Of a stretch of DNA of 64,000 bases, positions 25,464 to 34,909 are shown in pieces. The notes under the pieces were generated by a model. The model saw only the letters and a program-made list of their open reading frames with translations, was not told where the DNA came from and searched no databases. The translations under genes and the position numbers were made by a program. Where the stretch lies: positions 1 through 64,000 of the forward strand of contig JACKBC010000026.1 in assembly GCA_020634755.1 (NCBI GenBank). Direction: 5' to 3'. The first letter of the stretch is position 1, and each line of letters opens with the position of its first letter. The DNA comes from Caldilineaceae bacterium (lineage in GTDB: Bacteria > Chloroflexota > Anaerolineae > Caldilineales > Caldilineaceae).

Positions 25464-26321
25464 ATGGAACGCAATAAACTTTCCTGGCTCACCCTCTTCA
25501 TCGGCCCCTCGGCGCTCTGGCTGCTGCTGCTTTTTGTATTGCCCATGGGGGCCATGGCGCTCTTTACTTTTCGGGCGGGCAGCTTCGGCGCCGAACGCGA
25601 GGTTTTTACGCTGGAGCACTATCGCGACTTTTTGAGTCAACACAGCTATCATTTGCTGCTGTGGCGCTCAACCTGGATGTCGCTGTGGGTAGCGGTTTTG
25701 TCCATTGTGCTGTCGTACCCGGTGGCTCACTATTTGGTCTTTCGCGCCGGCGATCGACGCATTCTGTACCTGCTCATTCTGATGGTGCCGGGCTGGATCA
25801 GCTTCCTGCTGCGCATCTTTGCGTGGAAGGTCATTCTGGGTTCAGGTGGTGCGCTCAACAGCCTGCTGCTCTGGAGCGGATTAATCCACGAGGCGACACC
25901 GATTCTGCTCTACAGCCCGCTGGCCGTCGTGGTAGTGCTGGTCTACGTGTGGATTCCCTTTGCCGCGCTGCCCATCTTTGCCTCGCTCCAGCGCATTGAC
26001 AACTCGCTGTTGGAAGCTGCCGCCGACCTGGGCAGCCCCCAGTGGGAAACGTTCCTGCGCGTGGTGCTGCCGCTGAGTATGCCCGGCGTGGGCGCGGCGT
26101 TTTTCCTGGTGTTCATCCCCACGCTGGGCGAATATGTAACGCCGCTGCTGGTGGGCGGCGTCAATGGCATTATGTATGGCAACGTGATTCAAAGCCAATT
26201 TTCGCGGGCGCTCAACTGGCCGCTGGGCTCGCTGCTCAGCCTGGTGATGCTGGTGGTGGTGCTGCCAATTATGCTGCTCTTTAACCGGCTGATCAAGCTG
26301 GAAGAGATTGTGGAGATATGA
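25464..26321 (+). CDS. potB: Polyamine ABC transporter permease PotB-like
   Basis: A 285-residue inner-membrane permease of the PotB/CysW group with about six TM helices. The ATG at 25464 is 15 bp after potD and has a weak ribosome site, so translational coupling is probable. The EAA-type ATPase-contact loop is 'LLEAAADLGSPQWETFLRVVLPLSMPGV'. The external N-terminal region 'FTFRAGSFGAEREVFTLEHYRDF' is typical of PotB. It precedes potC, from which it is separated by a 228-bp spacer that contains a repeat. Confidence 0.93.
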   Translation: MERNKLSWLTLFIGPSALWLLLLFVLPMGAMALFTFRAGSFGAEREVFTLEHYRDFLSQHSYHLLLWRSTWMSLWVAVLSIVLSYPVAHYLVFRAGDRRILYLLILMVPGWISFLLRIFAWKVILGSGGALNSLLLWSGLIHEATPILLYSPLAVVVVLVYVWIPFAALPIFASLQRIDNSLLEAAADLGSPQWETFLRVVLPLSMPGVGAAFFLVFIPTLGEYVTPLLVGGVNGIMYGNVIQSQFSRALNWPLGSLLSLVMLVVVLPIMLLFNRLIKLEEIVEI

Positions 26322-26381
26322 GCCGTGGCGGCGGCAACGCACGGCAAATTGAGCCTAGTTCTGGTTGCGAAGGGCTTGCCC

Positions 26382-26453
26382 ACCGCAAGGAGCGCAAAGA
26401 TTCGCAAGGACCTTTTTCTGACCTTCCTTTGCACTCTTCGCGTTCTTAGCGGT
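26382..26453. repeat. Inverted repeat between potB and potC
   Basis: A left arm ACCGCAAGGAGCGCAAAG (26382-26399) faces a right arm near CGCGTTCTTAGCGGT (26439-26453), with an inner CAAGGA/TCCTTTG pair. It is the widespread 'CGCAAAGA...CTTTGCG' type of dispersed repeat. It would form an mRNA hairpin inside the operon and may lower potC relative to potB. Confidence 0.6.
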
Positions 26454-26549
26454 AAAAATTGCTTTGCGCGACTGAAATGAATCGGGGCTGAGTCGAAGAT
26501 TTTGGACGCCGTGCATCGTAGTCTGCGCGCACGGTGAGGAGGTATGTGC

Positions 26550-27338
26550 ATGGCTGCACGCGCTCGATTTTCGTTGAGCCCGTTCTACTTTTTTCTGCTC
26601 AACGCGTTTCTCTATTTGCCGCTGCTGCTGCTGGTCATCTTTTCGTTTAACGATTCGACCAGCCTGGTCTTTCCATTGCGCGGTTTTACGCTGCAATGGT
26701 ATCGTGACCTGATGCAGACGCCCGAGCTCATTGAATCGGTGGTCAACAGCCTGCTCTTGGCGGTGGGCTCCGGGCTGGCCGCCACTGTATTGGGCACGCT
26801 GGCGGCCATTGGGCTGGTCCGTTTTCGCTTTGCGGGCCGCGGGCTCTTCTTATCCATCACGGCCATGCCGCTGGTAATTCCCTCGGTAGTGCTGGCGGTG
26901 GCGCTGCTCATTGGGCTGATTCAGCTAAACGTGCCGCTTTCATTGTGGACGGTAGGTTTGGGGCACGTGGTGATCAGCCTGCCCGTGGTGGTGATGATTG
27001 TGGCGGCGCGGCTGGTGGGCATCTCCGCCACGCTGGAAGAAGCGGCCATGGACTTGGGCACCACCTTTTGGGGCGCCCAGTGGCGGGTCACGCTGCCGCT
27101 GGCCATGCCGGCCATTGTGGCCGGCTTTCTCAACGCGTTTACCACTTCCTTTGATGAATTTGCGCTGGCCTTTTTCCTGATTGGCCGCCAACCCACGCTG
27201 CCCATTTATCTCTATTCCCAACTGCGCTTTCCCAGCCGGCTGCCATTGGTCGTAGCTGTGGCAGCGCTGATCATCGCCGGTTCGGTGTTATTGATTATCT
27301 TTACCGAGTGGCTGCGGCGGTGGGGGAGTGAGGAGTAA
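26550..27338 (+). CDS. potC: Polyamine ABC transporter permease PotC-like
   Basis: A 262-residue permease, partner of PotB. The ATG at 26550 follows GAGGAGG (26536-26542) at 7 bp; the ATG at 26544 abuts that site and is rejected. There are six TM helices, a PotC-type start (FFLLNAFLYLPLLLLVIFSFNDS) and the EAA loop 'TLEEAAMDLGTTFWGAQWRVTLPLAMPAI'. Positions between potB and potA, as in other potDBCA operons. Confidence 0.93.
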   Translation: MAARARFSLSPFYFFLLNAFLYLPLLLLVIFSFNDSTSLVFPLRGFTLQWYRDLMQTPELIESVVNSLLLAVGSGLAATVLGTLAAIGLVRFRFAGRGLFLSITAMPLVIPSVVLAVALLIGLIQLNVPLSLWTVGLGHVVISLPVVVMIVAARLVGISATLEEAAMDLGTTFWGAQWRVTLPLAMPAIVAGFLNAFTTSFDEFALAFFLIGRQPTLPIYLYSQLRFPSRLPLVVAVAALIIAGSVLLIIFTEWLRRWGSEE

Positions 27339-27343
27339 GTAGG

Positions 27344-27428
27344 GAGTAGAGGAGTAGAGGAGTCGCTAGCCACCCCTCCACTCCTCTACTCCTCTACTCC
27401 TCTACTCCTCCACTCCTCTACTCCTCCA
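27344..27428. repeat. Simple inverted/tandem repeat (GGAGTAGA / TCTACTCC) between potC and potA
   Basis: A left block of GGAGTAGA repeats (27344-27363) faces a right block of five or more TCTACTCC units (27379-27428), so the transcript can form a long imperfect hairpin. A shorter copy of the same sequence is at about 51948-51985, between the TlpA-like gene and gnd. Unit number is likely variable. Confidence 0.65.
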
Positions 27429-27460
27429 CCCGAGCAACAAATTTCAACGGAGAAGAAGCA

Positions 27461-28603
27461 ATGGACGAGCCCAACGGTCCGTACGCCGTAGAGCTGCGCC
27501 AATTAACCAAGCAATTCCCCGGGCGCGGCGGCGGGCAGCCGGTGACGGCGGTGGACCATGTGTCGCTGCAGATTGGCCAGGGCGAATTTTTTACGCTGTT
27601 GGGGCCGAGTGGCTGTGGTAAAACGACCACGCTGCGCATGATTGCCGGTTTCGAGCTGCCCACCGCCGGCGATCTGCTGATCCAAGGGCGCGCCATGACC
27701 AATATCCCCCCCAATGGTCGCCCGGTCAATACGGTTTTTCAAAATTACGCGCTCTTTCCTCACATGACGGTGGCGGACAATGTGGCTTTTGGGCTGCGCG
27801 TCAAACGCGTTTCCAAAGCCGAGCGCGAACAGCGGGTACAGGAAGCGCTGGCGCTGGTGCAGCTGAGCGATCTGCGCCAGCGACGGCCAGCTCAGCTTTC
27901 AGGCGGTCAGCAGCAGCGCGTGGCGCTGGCGCGCGCCATTGTCAATCAGCCACAGGTGCTGCTGCTGGATGAACCGCTGGGCGCGCTGGACTTGAAGCTG
28001 CGCAGAGAGATGCAGCTCGAACTCAAGCATCTGCAAGCCCACCTGGGCATTACCTTTATTTACGTCACCCATGACCAGGAAGAAGCGCTGACCATGTCCG
28101 ACCGCATTGCGGTTATGCAGCAGGGCGTGGTGCAGCAGGCCGCCGATCCAGTTACTATTTATGAACATCCGGTCAATCGCTTTGTGGCCGACTTTATTGG
28201 TGAGAGCAACTTTCTGGCCGCGCGGGTGGCCGCAACGACCAATGGCCGGACGGAGGTGGATCTGCTGCACGGAGCCTGGCGGCTGCCGGTGTCGCTCAAC
28301 GGCCACGGCGCAGCGTCCCAGCCCGCATTGACCATTACGGTGCGTCCAGAAAAGGTGCTGTTGGCGCCGCCAGCAGAATTGCTAAACGGCGCAATGGCCG
28401 GCTCAAAGCTGTATTGCGCCCAGGGAGTTGTGCAGGAAGCGGTCTATATTGGCACCGACACGCGCTATCAGGTGGCGTTGCCCACGGGAGAATCGCTGGT
28501 GGTGCGGGCGCCCAACATGCGCCAGCGCGGCCAGGACTATAAAGTAGGCGACACCGTACAGGTGGCGGTGTATGAAGAGGATTTGCGCCCGCTATGGGGG
28601 TGA
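27461..28603 (+). CDS. potA: Polyamine ABC transporter ATPase PotA-like
   Basis: A 380-residue cytoplasmic ATPase. The ATG at 27461 follows CGGAGAAGAAGCA. NBD motifs are Walker A GPSGCGKT (about 48-55), the Q-loop 'VFQNYALFPHMTV', signature LSGGQQQR, and Walker B 'VLLLDEPLGALD' with the H-loop 'YVTHDQEEAL'. The C-terminal part (about 245-380) is a TOBE_2 regulatory domain (RPEKVLLAPP, 'GQDYKVGDTVQVAVYEEDLRPLWG'). It closes the operon; a hairpin at 28665-28693 follows. Confidence 0.94.
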   Translation: MDEPNGPYAVELRQLTKQFPGRGGGQPVTAVDHVSLQIGQGEFFTLLGPSGCGKTTTLRMIAGFELPTAGDLLIQGRAMTNIPPNGRPVNTVFQNYALFPHMTVADNVAFGLRVKRVSKAEREQRVQEALALVQLSDLRQRRPAQLSGGQQQRVALARAIVNQPQVLLLDEPLGALDLKLRREMQLELKHLQAHLGITFIYVTHDQEEALTMSDRIAVMQQGVVQQAADPVTIYEHPVNRFVADFIGESNFLAARVAATTNGRTEVDLLHGAWRLPVSLNGHGAASQPALTITVRPEKVLLAPPAELLNGAMAGSKLYCAQGVVQEAVYIGTDTRYQVALPTGESLVVRAPNMRQRGQDYKVGDTVQVAVYEEDLRPLWG

Positions 28604-28664
28604 GGGATTCATAAATTGCGGTAGTAATACTAATTGACCAGCTAGGAACCATGTTTATGATGAG

Positions 28665-28693
28665 ACCTGTCAGGTTTGCAAAACCTGACAGGT
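28665..28693. terminator. Hairpin between convergent potA and M16 genes
   Basis: Arms ACCTGTCAGGTTT (28665-28677) and AAACCTGACAGGT (28681-28693) with a 3-nt loop. Located between two converging genes, it could stop transcription from both sides, though the T-run is short. A related hairpin follows the UPF0182 gene at about 58407-58439, so it may also be a REP-type repeat. Confidence 0.55.
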
Positions 28694-28738
28694 TTGATTC
28701 TTTTCACTACTACCCACCATTCACAATTCGGGTCTGCT

Positions 28739-31618
28739 CTATTCCGCTTCAAAACCCTCGGGATAGAGAATCACCTCGATATACTGATTTTCCGGCAAGT
28801 ATGCTTGGGCCGCGCTTTGCACATCTTCGGCGGTGACGGCGCGGATGCGATCCTCAAAAACCAGGATGTCGCTCATGGGCTCGTCGGGATTTTCCACATA
28901 GAACTTGAGCACGGCGGTCCAAAAGCCGTTGGTCTCCACCTGCTCTTCGCGCTGGTTGAGCTGGATCTCGTGGAACTTCGTCACGTTCTCCTCAGATGGT
29001 CCCTCAGTTTGCAGCTTTTCGATTTCCCCAAACACGGCGTCGATCAACTCGCGGGCGCGGGCCGGTTCGCTGCCAAAGTAGACGCCAAAATAGTAGTTCT
29101 CCTTAGGCTGCTCATTGATATTTGAAAAGGTGCCAGACGCATACGCACCGCCCAGCTCTTCACGCACGGTGTCGCGCACCATAATATCCAGAATGGTTTC
29201 GACTGCCCGAATATGCATACGATTGTCCGGCGTAGCCGCCAAGTCGCCATAGAAGATCAGCTCGCTGATGCTCTGCTCATCCTGCCCTTTTTTCACGGCT
29301 TCCTGGATCACGCCGGTGGGCAGATCGGGCGCTACGTCCTGCCACGTTTCACCCCGATCGGTGGCGGGCAGCGTGCCCAAATATTGCTGGGCCAGCGTCT
29401 TGATCTGCTCCACATCGAAGCTGCCGGCAAAGATAAAGGTGAAATCGCTCATGTCGGCAAAGCGATCTTGGTAAATCTCAAAGCCGCGCGCCAGGTCCAG
29501 CGAATCGATAATCTCCACCGTAAAGGGTCCACGCCGTACGGTGTCGCCGTAAAGCGCCTTGACCAGCGCATCTTGCAGCGCAGCGTTGGGCGAAAGGCTG
29601 CGGTTTTCCAGCTGGGCGCGTTGATCGTTGCGGAAGGATTCAAAGGCGTCTTCATCGGCGCGCGGCGCCGTGGCGTAAAGATAGATGAGCTGGAACATGG
29701 TCTCCAAATCTTTGGTGGAGGCGCTGCCTGAAAATCCTTCGCTCAGCTCATCAATGTACGGGCTCACGCTGACCGTTTTGCCGGTGAGCAGTTTGATCAA
29801 CGCGGTTTGGTCAAAGTCACCCACGCCGCTTTGCGCAACAATGCTGGCAATAGTGTCCGCTTCGGGGAAATCCTCATCCGAAACCAGCGAGGAGCCGCCC
29901 GGGCTGGTGGCCGTGAAGAGCACCTCATCCTCCTTAAAATCAGTGGGTTTGAGCAATATGTGGACGCCATTTTCCAACACCAGCTCGGTGATGCCCAGCT
30001 CGGAAATCTCATTTTCAGACACAATGGCCGCCGGCGCCGGCAAATCGCCCACCAGCTCGGCCTCCACCACGGCGTCTTCATAAGGTGCAATGTCCGCGGC
30101 CAGCACGTCAGTCAGCACGGCGGCCAGCTCATCCTCGGTGGGCGCGGGCGCATCTTCCTTCTCCGGTGCGGTCACAATCACCGAGCGATTGGCTTCGCCC
30201 TGCAAGTCGTCGCCCACGCTGTTTACCTCGGCCAGCGTAATATCGGGCAGCAGCTTGTCCACTAGATCGTATTCAAAAGCAATGCCGGGTGCGGTGGCTT
30301 TCTCCAAAAAGTGAGTCACATATTCATCGACCAGACTGCTGCTCTCGGTGTTGGCGCGCTCCTCATAGGCTTGCTCATAAAAGCGCAACAGATCGGTCTT
30401 GGCCCGCGCCAGTTCAGATTCGGTGAAGCCGTGGCGCCGCGCTCGCTCCAATTCAGTGAAGACCGCTTCCAGCCCGGCCAGCGCGCCACCGTCATTGACC
30501 TGCGCCACAAAGGTGGCCAATTCCACCGGGCGCACCAGGCCGCTGGCGCCCACATACGCGCCCACAAACGGCGCATCTGCCTTGCGCCCAATCTCATCCA
30601 GGCGAGACTGCAACATGCTGTAGAACAGACGCCCCACAAGCAGGTCGCGGTATTGGGCGGCGGTCTCCAGCGGTTCGGCATCCTGCATATACGAGAGGCG
30701 CACCTGGGTAGATGTGTTTTCGGGGTCGGTGGCAATCAGATAGCGCGTCGCGTCGTATGACGGCACGCTGTAATTCTCGCGTGCGGTTTCGGCGGCGGGA
30801 TTGGACAATGTAGAGAAGCGCTCGATGATCATCTGTTCCACGGCATCCACGTCAAAATCACCTGCGGCCACCACGGCCATCAGGTCTGGTCGATACCACT
30901 GTTTGTAAAAGCGCTCAATCACATCGCGCGGGGCGTTGCGAATAATCTCCATATCGCCAATGGGCATGCGTTCATCGTAGCGTGAACTGCCCAGCCAAAC
31001 CGGAAGAATCTCGTTGCGCATGCGGCCGCTGGCCGTCTGCTCGCGCAGCCGCCATTCTTCCACCACGACGCCGCGCTCCTTATCGATTTCGGCTTGGTCC
31101 AGCGTGGCGTAGGCCGCCCAATCTTCCAGCACGTCAAAACCGGTGGCCAGAATTTCCGCATCATCTGTGGGCACGTGCAGCATGTAGACGGTCTCCTCAA
31201 ACGAGGTGTATGCGTTCAAGTCCGGCCCAAATGTAATGCCCACCGACTCGAGAAAATTGACCAGCTCCTGCCCGGCAAAGCGCCGCGTGCCGTTGAACAT
31301 CATGTGTTCTAGAAAATGGGCCAACCCTTTTTGGTCATCGTCCTCTTGCAGCGAACCGGCGTTGACCGCCAGCCGCAGCTCGGCGCGATTGGCCGGCTCT
31401 TCATTATGGCGCACGTAATAGGTCAGCCCGTTCTCCAGCACGCCATAGCGAATGGCTGGATCCAAGGGCAATGTGGCATCGGGATCGGCCAAGGCGTCAT
31501 CTACCGTCGCCACAGTGGCAACATCCGTCTGTGCCGGCGGCGCGTTTTCCATAACCAGCGGTTGGCAAGCCGCCAACGCCAGCGCCAAAATCATTAACAA
31601 AAGAAACCATCGTTTCAT
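28739..31618 (-). CDS. M16 (insulinase/pitrilysin-like) zinc protease, lipoprotein
   Basis: A 959-residue secreted protease anchored by lipid. The signal MKRWFLLLMILALALAAC ends in a lipobox with Cys18. The N-terminal M16 domain has the inverted zinc motif HFLEH (His101, Glu104, His105) in GLAHFLEHMMFNGT and a downstream acidic 'RGVVVEEWR' block that should provide the third zinc ligand (in the E-x6-E region). The second, inactive M16 half covers about 500-950 ('LVLENGVHILLKPTDFKEDEVLF'). The total length matches two-domain PqqL-type zinc proteases. It probably degrades peptides at the cell surface. It is a single gene, convergent with the pot operon. Confidence 0.93.
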   Translation of the reverse strand: MKRWFLLLMILALALAACQPLVMENAPPAQTDVATVATVDDALADPDATLPLDPAIRYGVLENGLTYYVRHNEEPANRAELRLAVNAGSLQEDDDQKGLAHFLEHMMFNGTRRFAGQELVNFLESVGITFGPDLNAYTSFEETVYMLHVPTDDAEILATGFDVLEDWAAYATLDQAEIDKERGVVVEEWRLREQTASGRMRNEILPVWLGSSRYDERMPIGDMEIIRNAPRDVIERFYKQWYRPDLMAVVAAGDFDVDAVEQMIIERFSTLSNPAAETARENYSVPSYDATRYLIATDPENTSTQVRLSYMQDAEPLETAAQYRDLLVGRLFYSMLQSRLDEIGRKADAPFVGAYVGASGLVRPVELATFVAQVNDGGALAGLEAVFTELERARRHGFTESELARAKTDLLRFYEQAYEERANTESSSLVDEYVTHFLEKATAPGIAFEYDLVDKLLPDITLAEVNSVGDDLQGEANRSVIVTAPEKEDAPAPTEDELAAVLTDVLAADIAPYEDAVVEAELVGDLPAPAAIVSENEISELGITELVLENGVHILLKPTDFKEDEVLFTATSPGGSSLVSDEDFPEADTIASIVAQSGVGDFDQTALIKLLTGKTVSVSPYIDELSEGFSGSASTKDLETMFQLIYLYATAPRADEDAFESFRNDQRAQLENRSLSPNAALQDALVKALYGDTVRRGPFTVEIIDSLDLARGFEIYQDRFADMSDFTFIFAGSFDVEQIKTLAQQYLGTLPATDRGETWQDVAPDLPTGVIQEAVKKGQDEQSISELIFYGDLAATPDNRMHIRAVETILDIMVRDTVREELGGAYASGTFSNINEQPKENYYFGVYFGSEPARARELIDAVFGEIEKLQTEGPSEENVTKFHEIQLNQREEQVETNGFWTAVLKFYVENPDEPMSDILVFEDRIRAVTAEDVQSAAQAYLPENQYIEVILYPEGFEAE

Positions 31619-31644
31619 CTGTATTTCTCCTTCAAATTATAGAA

Positions 31645-31725
31645 CTTACGCAAGCCTAGAGAGAAAACTGCCAAGTCAGCCAAGCTGTTCTCGTCTGGCG
31701 ATCCACTGGCACTGCGTACGTCGTG
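31645..31725 (-). repeat. Family B repeat, diverged reverse copy
   Basis: Starts ACTTACGCAAGCCTAGAGAG and ends near CACTGCGTACG. The reverse complement follows the family B core block by block but with many changes, so it is an old copy. Confidence 0.5.
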
Positions 31726-32032
31726 ATTAGACTTATTTTATCTCAGTATGCCGCCACGAGGTTGGCGATTTGAGCATCGGTTCCGATTTTGAGCATCATA
31801 TCATCCAACCGTACGCAACCCAAATAGGGCAAATTGCGTAGAGAATCGCGAACATGGAGCAACTGTGCTGCATAGGAGCTGTCGTTTTATCCTGAATGGT
31901 CTGTCTGAGTATAATCTGAGTATAAAATGAAAATTGGCGAAAAAAGTTACACCTTACGTCGCGCCAGTTGATGGCCAGGAAAGAGCAGCAGGCTTGATCT
32001 AGGATTTTGCGCAAGGCTTGCGTATGTTTTTA

Positions 32033-32115
32033 TGCTGCGGTTGAGATGAGAGCCGGAATTTTCTGTTGGCTCAACAGGCGAAAAAATGTCGGTTCTCATT
32101 TAGAGCTGAGAATAG
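32033..32115 (+). repeat. Dispersed repeat family C, copy 1
   Basis: Shares TGCGGTTGAGATGAGA, TTTTCTGTTGGCTCAA and a terminal AGAGCTGAG with 53825-53907; the internal halves are partly complementary. Confidence 0.6.
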
Positions 32116-32320
32116 CTGAGTATAAAAGTGTGAGATCAGCAGTAACAGATGGTAAACCAAGCCGGAACTTCTGCCAATATGATGGCGTCTATCTGGTTGT
32201 CACGCCCCATTGGATGACAAAGGATGGCACGACTGAGGCAGCGCCCGCAGTTTGCCAAGAGCCGAGCAGCATCCCGGCCAAAGCAGCTTACAGCAACTGC
32301 GGTTGTAAAAGCGATTAGTT

Positions 32321-32401
32321 GCACAGGAACATTGTGCAGGAAACATTGCGCAGGAAACATTGTGCAAGGACATTGTGCAGGGACATTGCGCAGGGACATT
32401 T
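32321..32401 (+). repeat. 13-14 bp tandem repeat (minisatellite)
   Basis: Six units of the form TGCAGGAAACATTG, with small changes (T/C at the first base, one A gained or lost), run from 32321 to 32401, ending 55 bp before the TTG start chosen for the next gene. Units could change in number and alter the leader of the cluster. Confidence 0.75.
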
Positions 32402-32456
32402 AGAACGCTTGCAAAGTAGAAATCAAGTTTTGCACATCTTCTTCCCCGGAGGCAGA

Positions 32457-34898
32457 TTGAACATTGTCGGAAATTATAGGCGACTTTGGCTCACAACATG
32501 GCTGTTTGGCCTGATTGGGCTGCTGTTGCCGCATTCCCTATATGCCCAAAGCGCACAGCCGGGGCTGACCATGCAGGCTCAAGCGGCTTATGCCGGCCAT
32601 TTCAAATATGGCGAATGGCTGCCCGTCTGGGTCGAATTGGAAAATAGCGGCCCCGATTTGGACACCGAAATCCGCATCACATTGACCGCAAACGCCGGTC
32701 CGGTTACCTATGCCGCCGCGGTGGCCCTGCCCTCCGGCGCCCGCAAGCGACTGCCGGTCTATGTGCTGCCCAACAATTACTCGCGCGAGCTGGAAGTGCA
32801 TCTGGTCGATCGCACGGGCAGCGCTGACTCGCCGCTGCTAACGGCGACTGTGGCCGTAGATCCGCTGCCCAATATTAGCTATCTGGCGGGCATGGTGGGC
32901 GGTGAACGCGGGGCTATTTCTTTTGCCGCCAACGCCAGCTTGGGCCAGCTTGAGCGCCGCGTGGTGCTGGCGGATATTGCGCTGCCCGCGCTGCCCGAGC
33001 GTGTGGAGGGGTTGAACTCGTTTGATGCGCTCATATTCAATAACGTAGAAGCGGCGGCATTGACGCCGGCCCAAAGCGCGGCCCTGCAAAGCTGGGTCGG
33101 GCGGGGAGGTCGCCTCATTGTTGGCGGTGGCGCCACGGCCCAGGAGACGCTGGCCAATTTGCCCGAGGCGCTGCAATTTGTCTCGGTGCAGGACATAATC
33201 GATGTCGAGGAAGTGCCAGAGCTAGCGCTTTTTGCCCAGAGCGATGCCATTGAGGCGCCCGGTCCGTTTACGCTGGCCCAAGCACAGATTCATACCGGCG
33301 ACGTCTTGGCCCACACGGGCGACACACCGTTGCTTACCGAGTCTCGCTTTGGCAGTGGCTATGTGAACTTTGTGGCGCTGGATCTGGCGGGTGCGCCGTT
33401 CAACGCCTGGACGGGCGCCACGGCCTTTTGGAGCAAGCTGCTCGACCGTGACGCCAGCTATGCCAATTGGCTGCCGCCCGATATGTCAATGCGGCAGATG
33501 CTCGCTGACCGACTGGGCTATTCGCTATCCAATTTACCTTCGCTAGATCTGCCTTCGATCCGCAGCCTGTCGCTGCTGCTGCTGCTCTATATATTGCTAG
33601 TGGGGCCGACCAACTACTTTTTGTTGCGTCGAATGCACAAATTGCACTGGGCGTGGGCCACGATTCCGCTGCTGACCATTCTCTTTTCGGCAGGCGCGTT
33701 TGGCCTGGGCTACAGCCTGCGCGGCAATGATCTGATCCTCAACAAAATCGCCATTGTGGACCCGCTTCCCGACGGTGCGGCCAATGTGACCAGCTTTATG
33801 GGCCTCTTTTCGCCCACCCAGCAGAGCTATGAAATCGATGTGGATGGCAACGGTTTGGTCAGCCCCATGACGCAGAATATTGCCCCCATGGGCATTAGTG
33901 GAGCCAGCGCCACCGAGTTGACCATTCGCCAAGGCACGCCGGCTCACCTGAGCGGGTTGGCCGTTAACCAGTGGTCCATGCAATCGTTTATGACCGAAAG
34001 TTATGTGGCCGATTTTGGCCAGCTATCCGGTGAATTTTATCTGCAAGGCGAGCGTCTGAATGGGCACATTCACAACCAGACCAACTATACGTTGAGCGAT
34101 GTGGTGGCCGTGGTCGGCACCCAGTTTAAGCGGCTGGGTGAACTTGCGCCCGGTCAGGAAATGGACGTTGCGTTTAACGACACTGAGCCACAATTCATCA
34201 ACACAGGCAGCGGTCTGTCCTGGCAAATCTACAACCCCGATCCCAATATGAATCCCGATGTGGATCCCAATGTGCTGAATTCGCGCGCTATGAATCTCAA
34301 GCGCGATATTCTATCCGCGGTAGAAGACACATCCTTGAATGCGCCATGGCAGAACAGCGGCGTCCAAAACGACCAGTGGGCGCAGAACGTGCGGCTGGTG
34401 GCCTGGCTCAATGCAGCCCCGCCAGATGTGCACGTGGCTGAGCGCGTGCCGCAGCAGCAGACCACGGCGCTGCTGCTCACGACCTTTCCGCTCAACTTGC
34501 CCGACTCCGGGCCATTTACGCTGCCGCCGGGCATGTTAACCGCCAACATTATCGAGCGCCCTGCGGATGGCGGCGACTGCGGGCGCAATTCTGTCTATGC
34601 CCAAAATGGCCAATTTGTTGTCGAATTTGCGCTGCCGGAGAATGTACGCCACGCCACCATTGCAAAGCTGCAATTGGCGCTGCGTCAGGATGATGTGCGG
34701 GCGCGGCCGCCACAAACCGAACTGTTTGACTGGCAAAACGAGAGTTGGGTCGCACTGGAAAACCCGGTACAGGGCCTCAACGAATTGACCCAAACCGAGC
34801 GTCTGCTCAGCGATGATGGCCGCGTCCAAATCCGCATTACGGACCAAATCTTTAGCGGCTGCACATATATTAATCTGGGATTTTCGGGAGAGAGATAG
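32457..34898 (+). CDS. Large secreted/membrane protein with GATase-like domain, head of an ABC-2 cluster
   Basis: 813 residues from the TTG at 32457, preceded by GGAGG (32448-32452); the open frame continues upstream only through repeat DNA. A signal peptide (about 10-30) ends at LYAQSA. An extracytoplasmic domain follows with a class I glutamine-amidotransferase-like fold (FDALIFNNVEAAALTPAQSAALQSWVGRGGRLIVGGG, no catalytic Cys seen). Two TM helices lie at about 370-390 and 400-422, then a second external region of about 390 residues. Similar proteins sit beside ABC-2 transporters, loosely like GldG in gliding systems. The ABC ATPase gene starts 11 bp later. Function unknown. Confidence 0.8.
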   Translation: MNIVGNYRRLWLTTWLFGLIGLLLPHSLYAQSAQPGLTMQAQAAYAGHFKYGEWLPVWVELENSGPDLDTEIRITLTANAGPVTYAAAVALPSGARKRLPVYVLPNNYSRELEVHLVDRTGSADSPLLTATVAVDPLPNISYLAGMVGGERGAISFAANASLGQLERRVVLADIALPALPERVEGLNSFDALIFNNVEAAALTPAQSAALQSWVGRGGRLIVGGGATAQETLANLPEALQFVSVQDIIDVEEVPELALFAQSDAIEAPGPFTLAQAQIHTGDVLAHTGDTPLLTESRFGSGYVNFVALDLAGAPFNAWTGATAFWSKLLDRDASYANWLPPDMSMRQMLADRLGYSLSNLPSLDLPSIRSLSLLLLLYILLVGPTNYFLLRRMHKLHWAWATIPLLTILFSAGAFGLGYSLRGNDLILNKIAIVDPLPDGAANVTSFMGLFSPTQQSYEIDVDGNGLVSPMTQNIAPMGISGASATELTIRQGTPAHLSGLAVNQWSMQSFMTESYVADFGQLSGEFYLQGERLNGHIHNQTNYTLSDVVAVVGTQFKRLGELAPGQEMDVAFNDTEPQFINTGSGLSWQIYNPDPNMNPDVDPNVLNSRAMNLKRDILSAVEDTSLNAPWQNSGVQNDQWAQNVRLVAWLNAAPPDVHVAERVPQQQTTALLLTTFPLNLPDSGPFTLPPGMLTANIIERPADGGDCGRNSVYAQNGQFVVEFALPENVRHATIAKLQLALRQDDVRARPPQTELFDWQNESWVALENPVQGLNELTQTERLLSDDGRVQIRITDQIFSGCTYINLGFSGER

Positions 34899-34909
34899 GA
34901 GAGCATCTC

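Larger units (their letters stand above)
31619..32456. other. Long repeat-rich spacer with no clear gene
   Basis: About 840 bp. 31645-31725 is a diverged family B copy in reverse orientation. 31915-31935 has twin GAGTATAA promoter-like strings. 32033-32115 is a family C copy. 32321-32401 is a tandem minisatellite. A short stretch (about 32220-32320) can be read as peptide but no homology is recognised. The promoter for the downstream four-gene cluster must lie here. Confidence 0.5.

Noticed and set aside
32319..32456. 46-codon upstream extension of the GATase-like protein
   Set aside because: It is encoded by the tandem minisatellite, has no ATG, and the signal peptide starts only after 32457.
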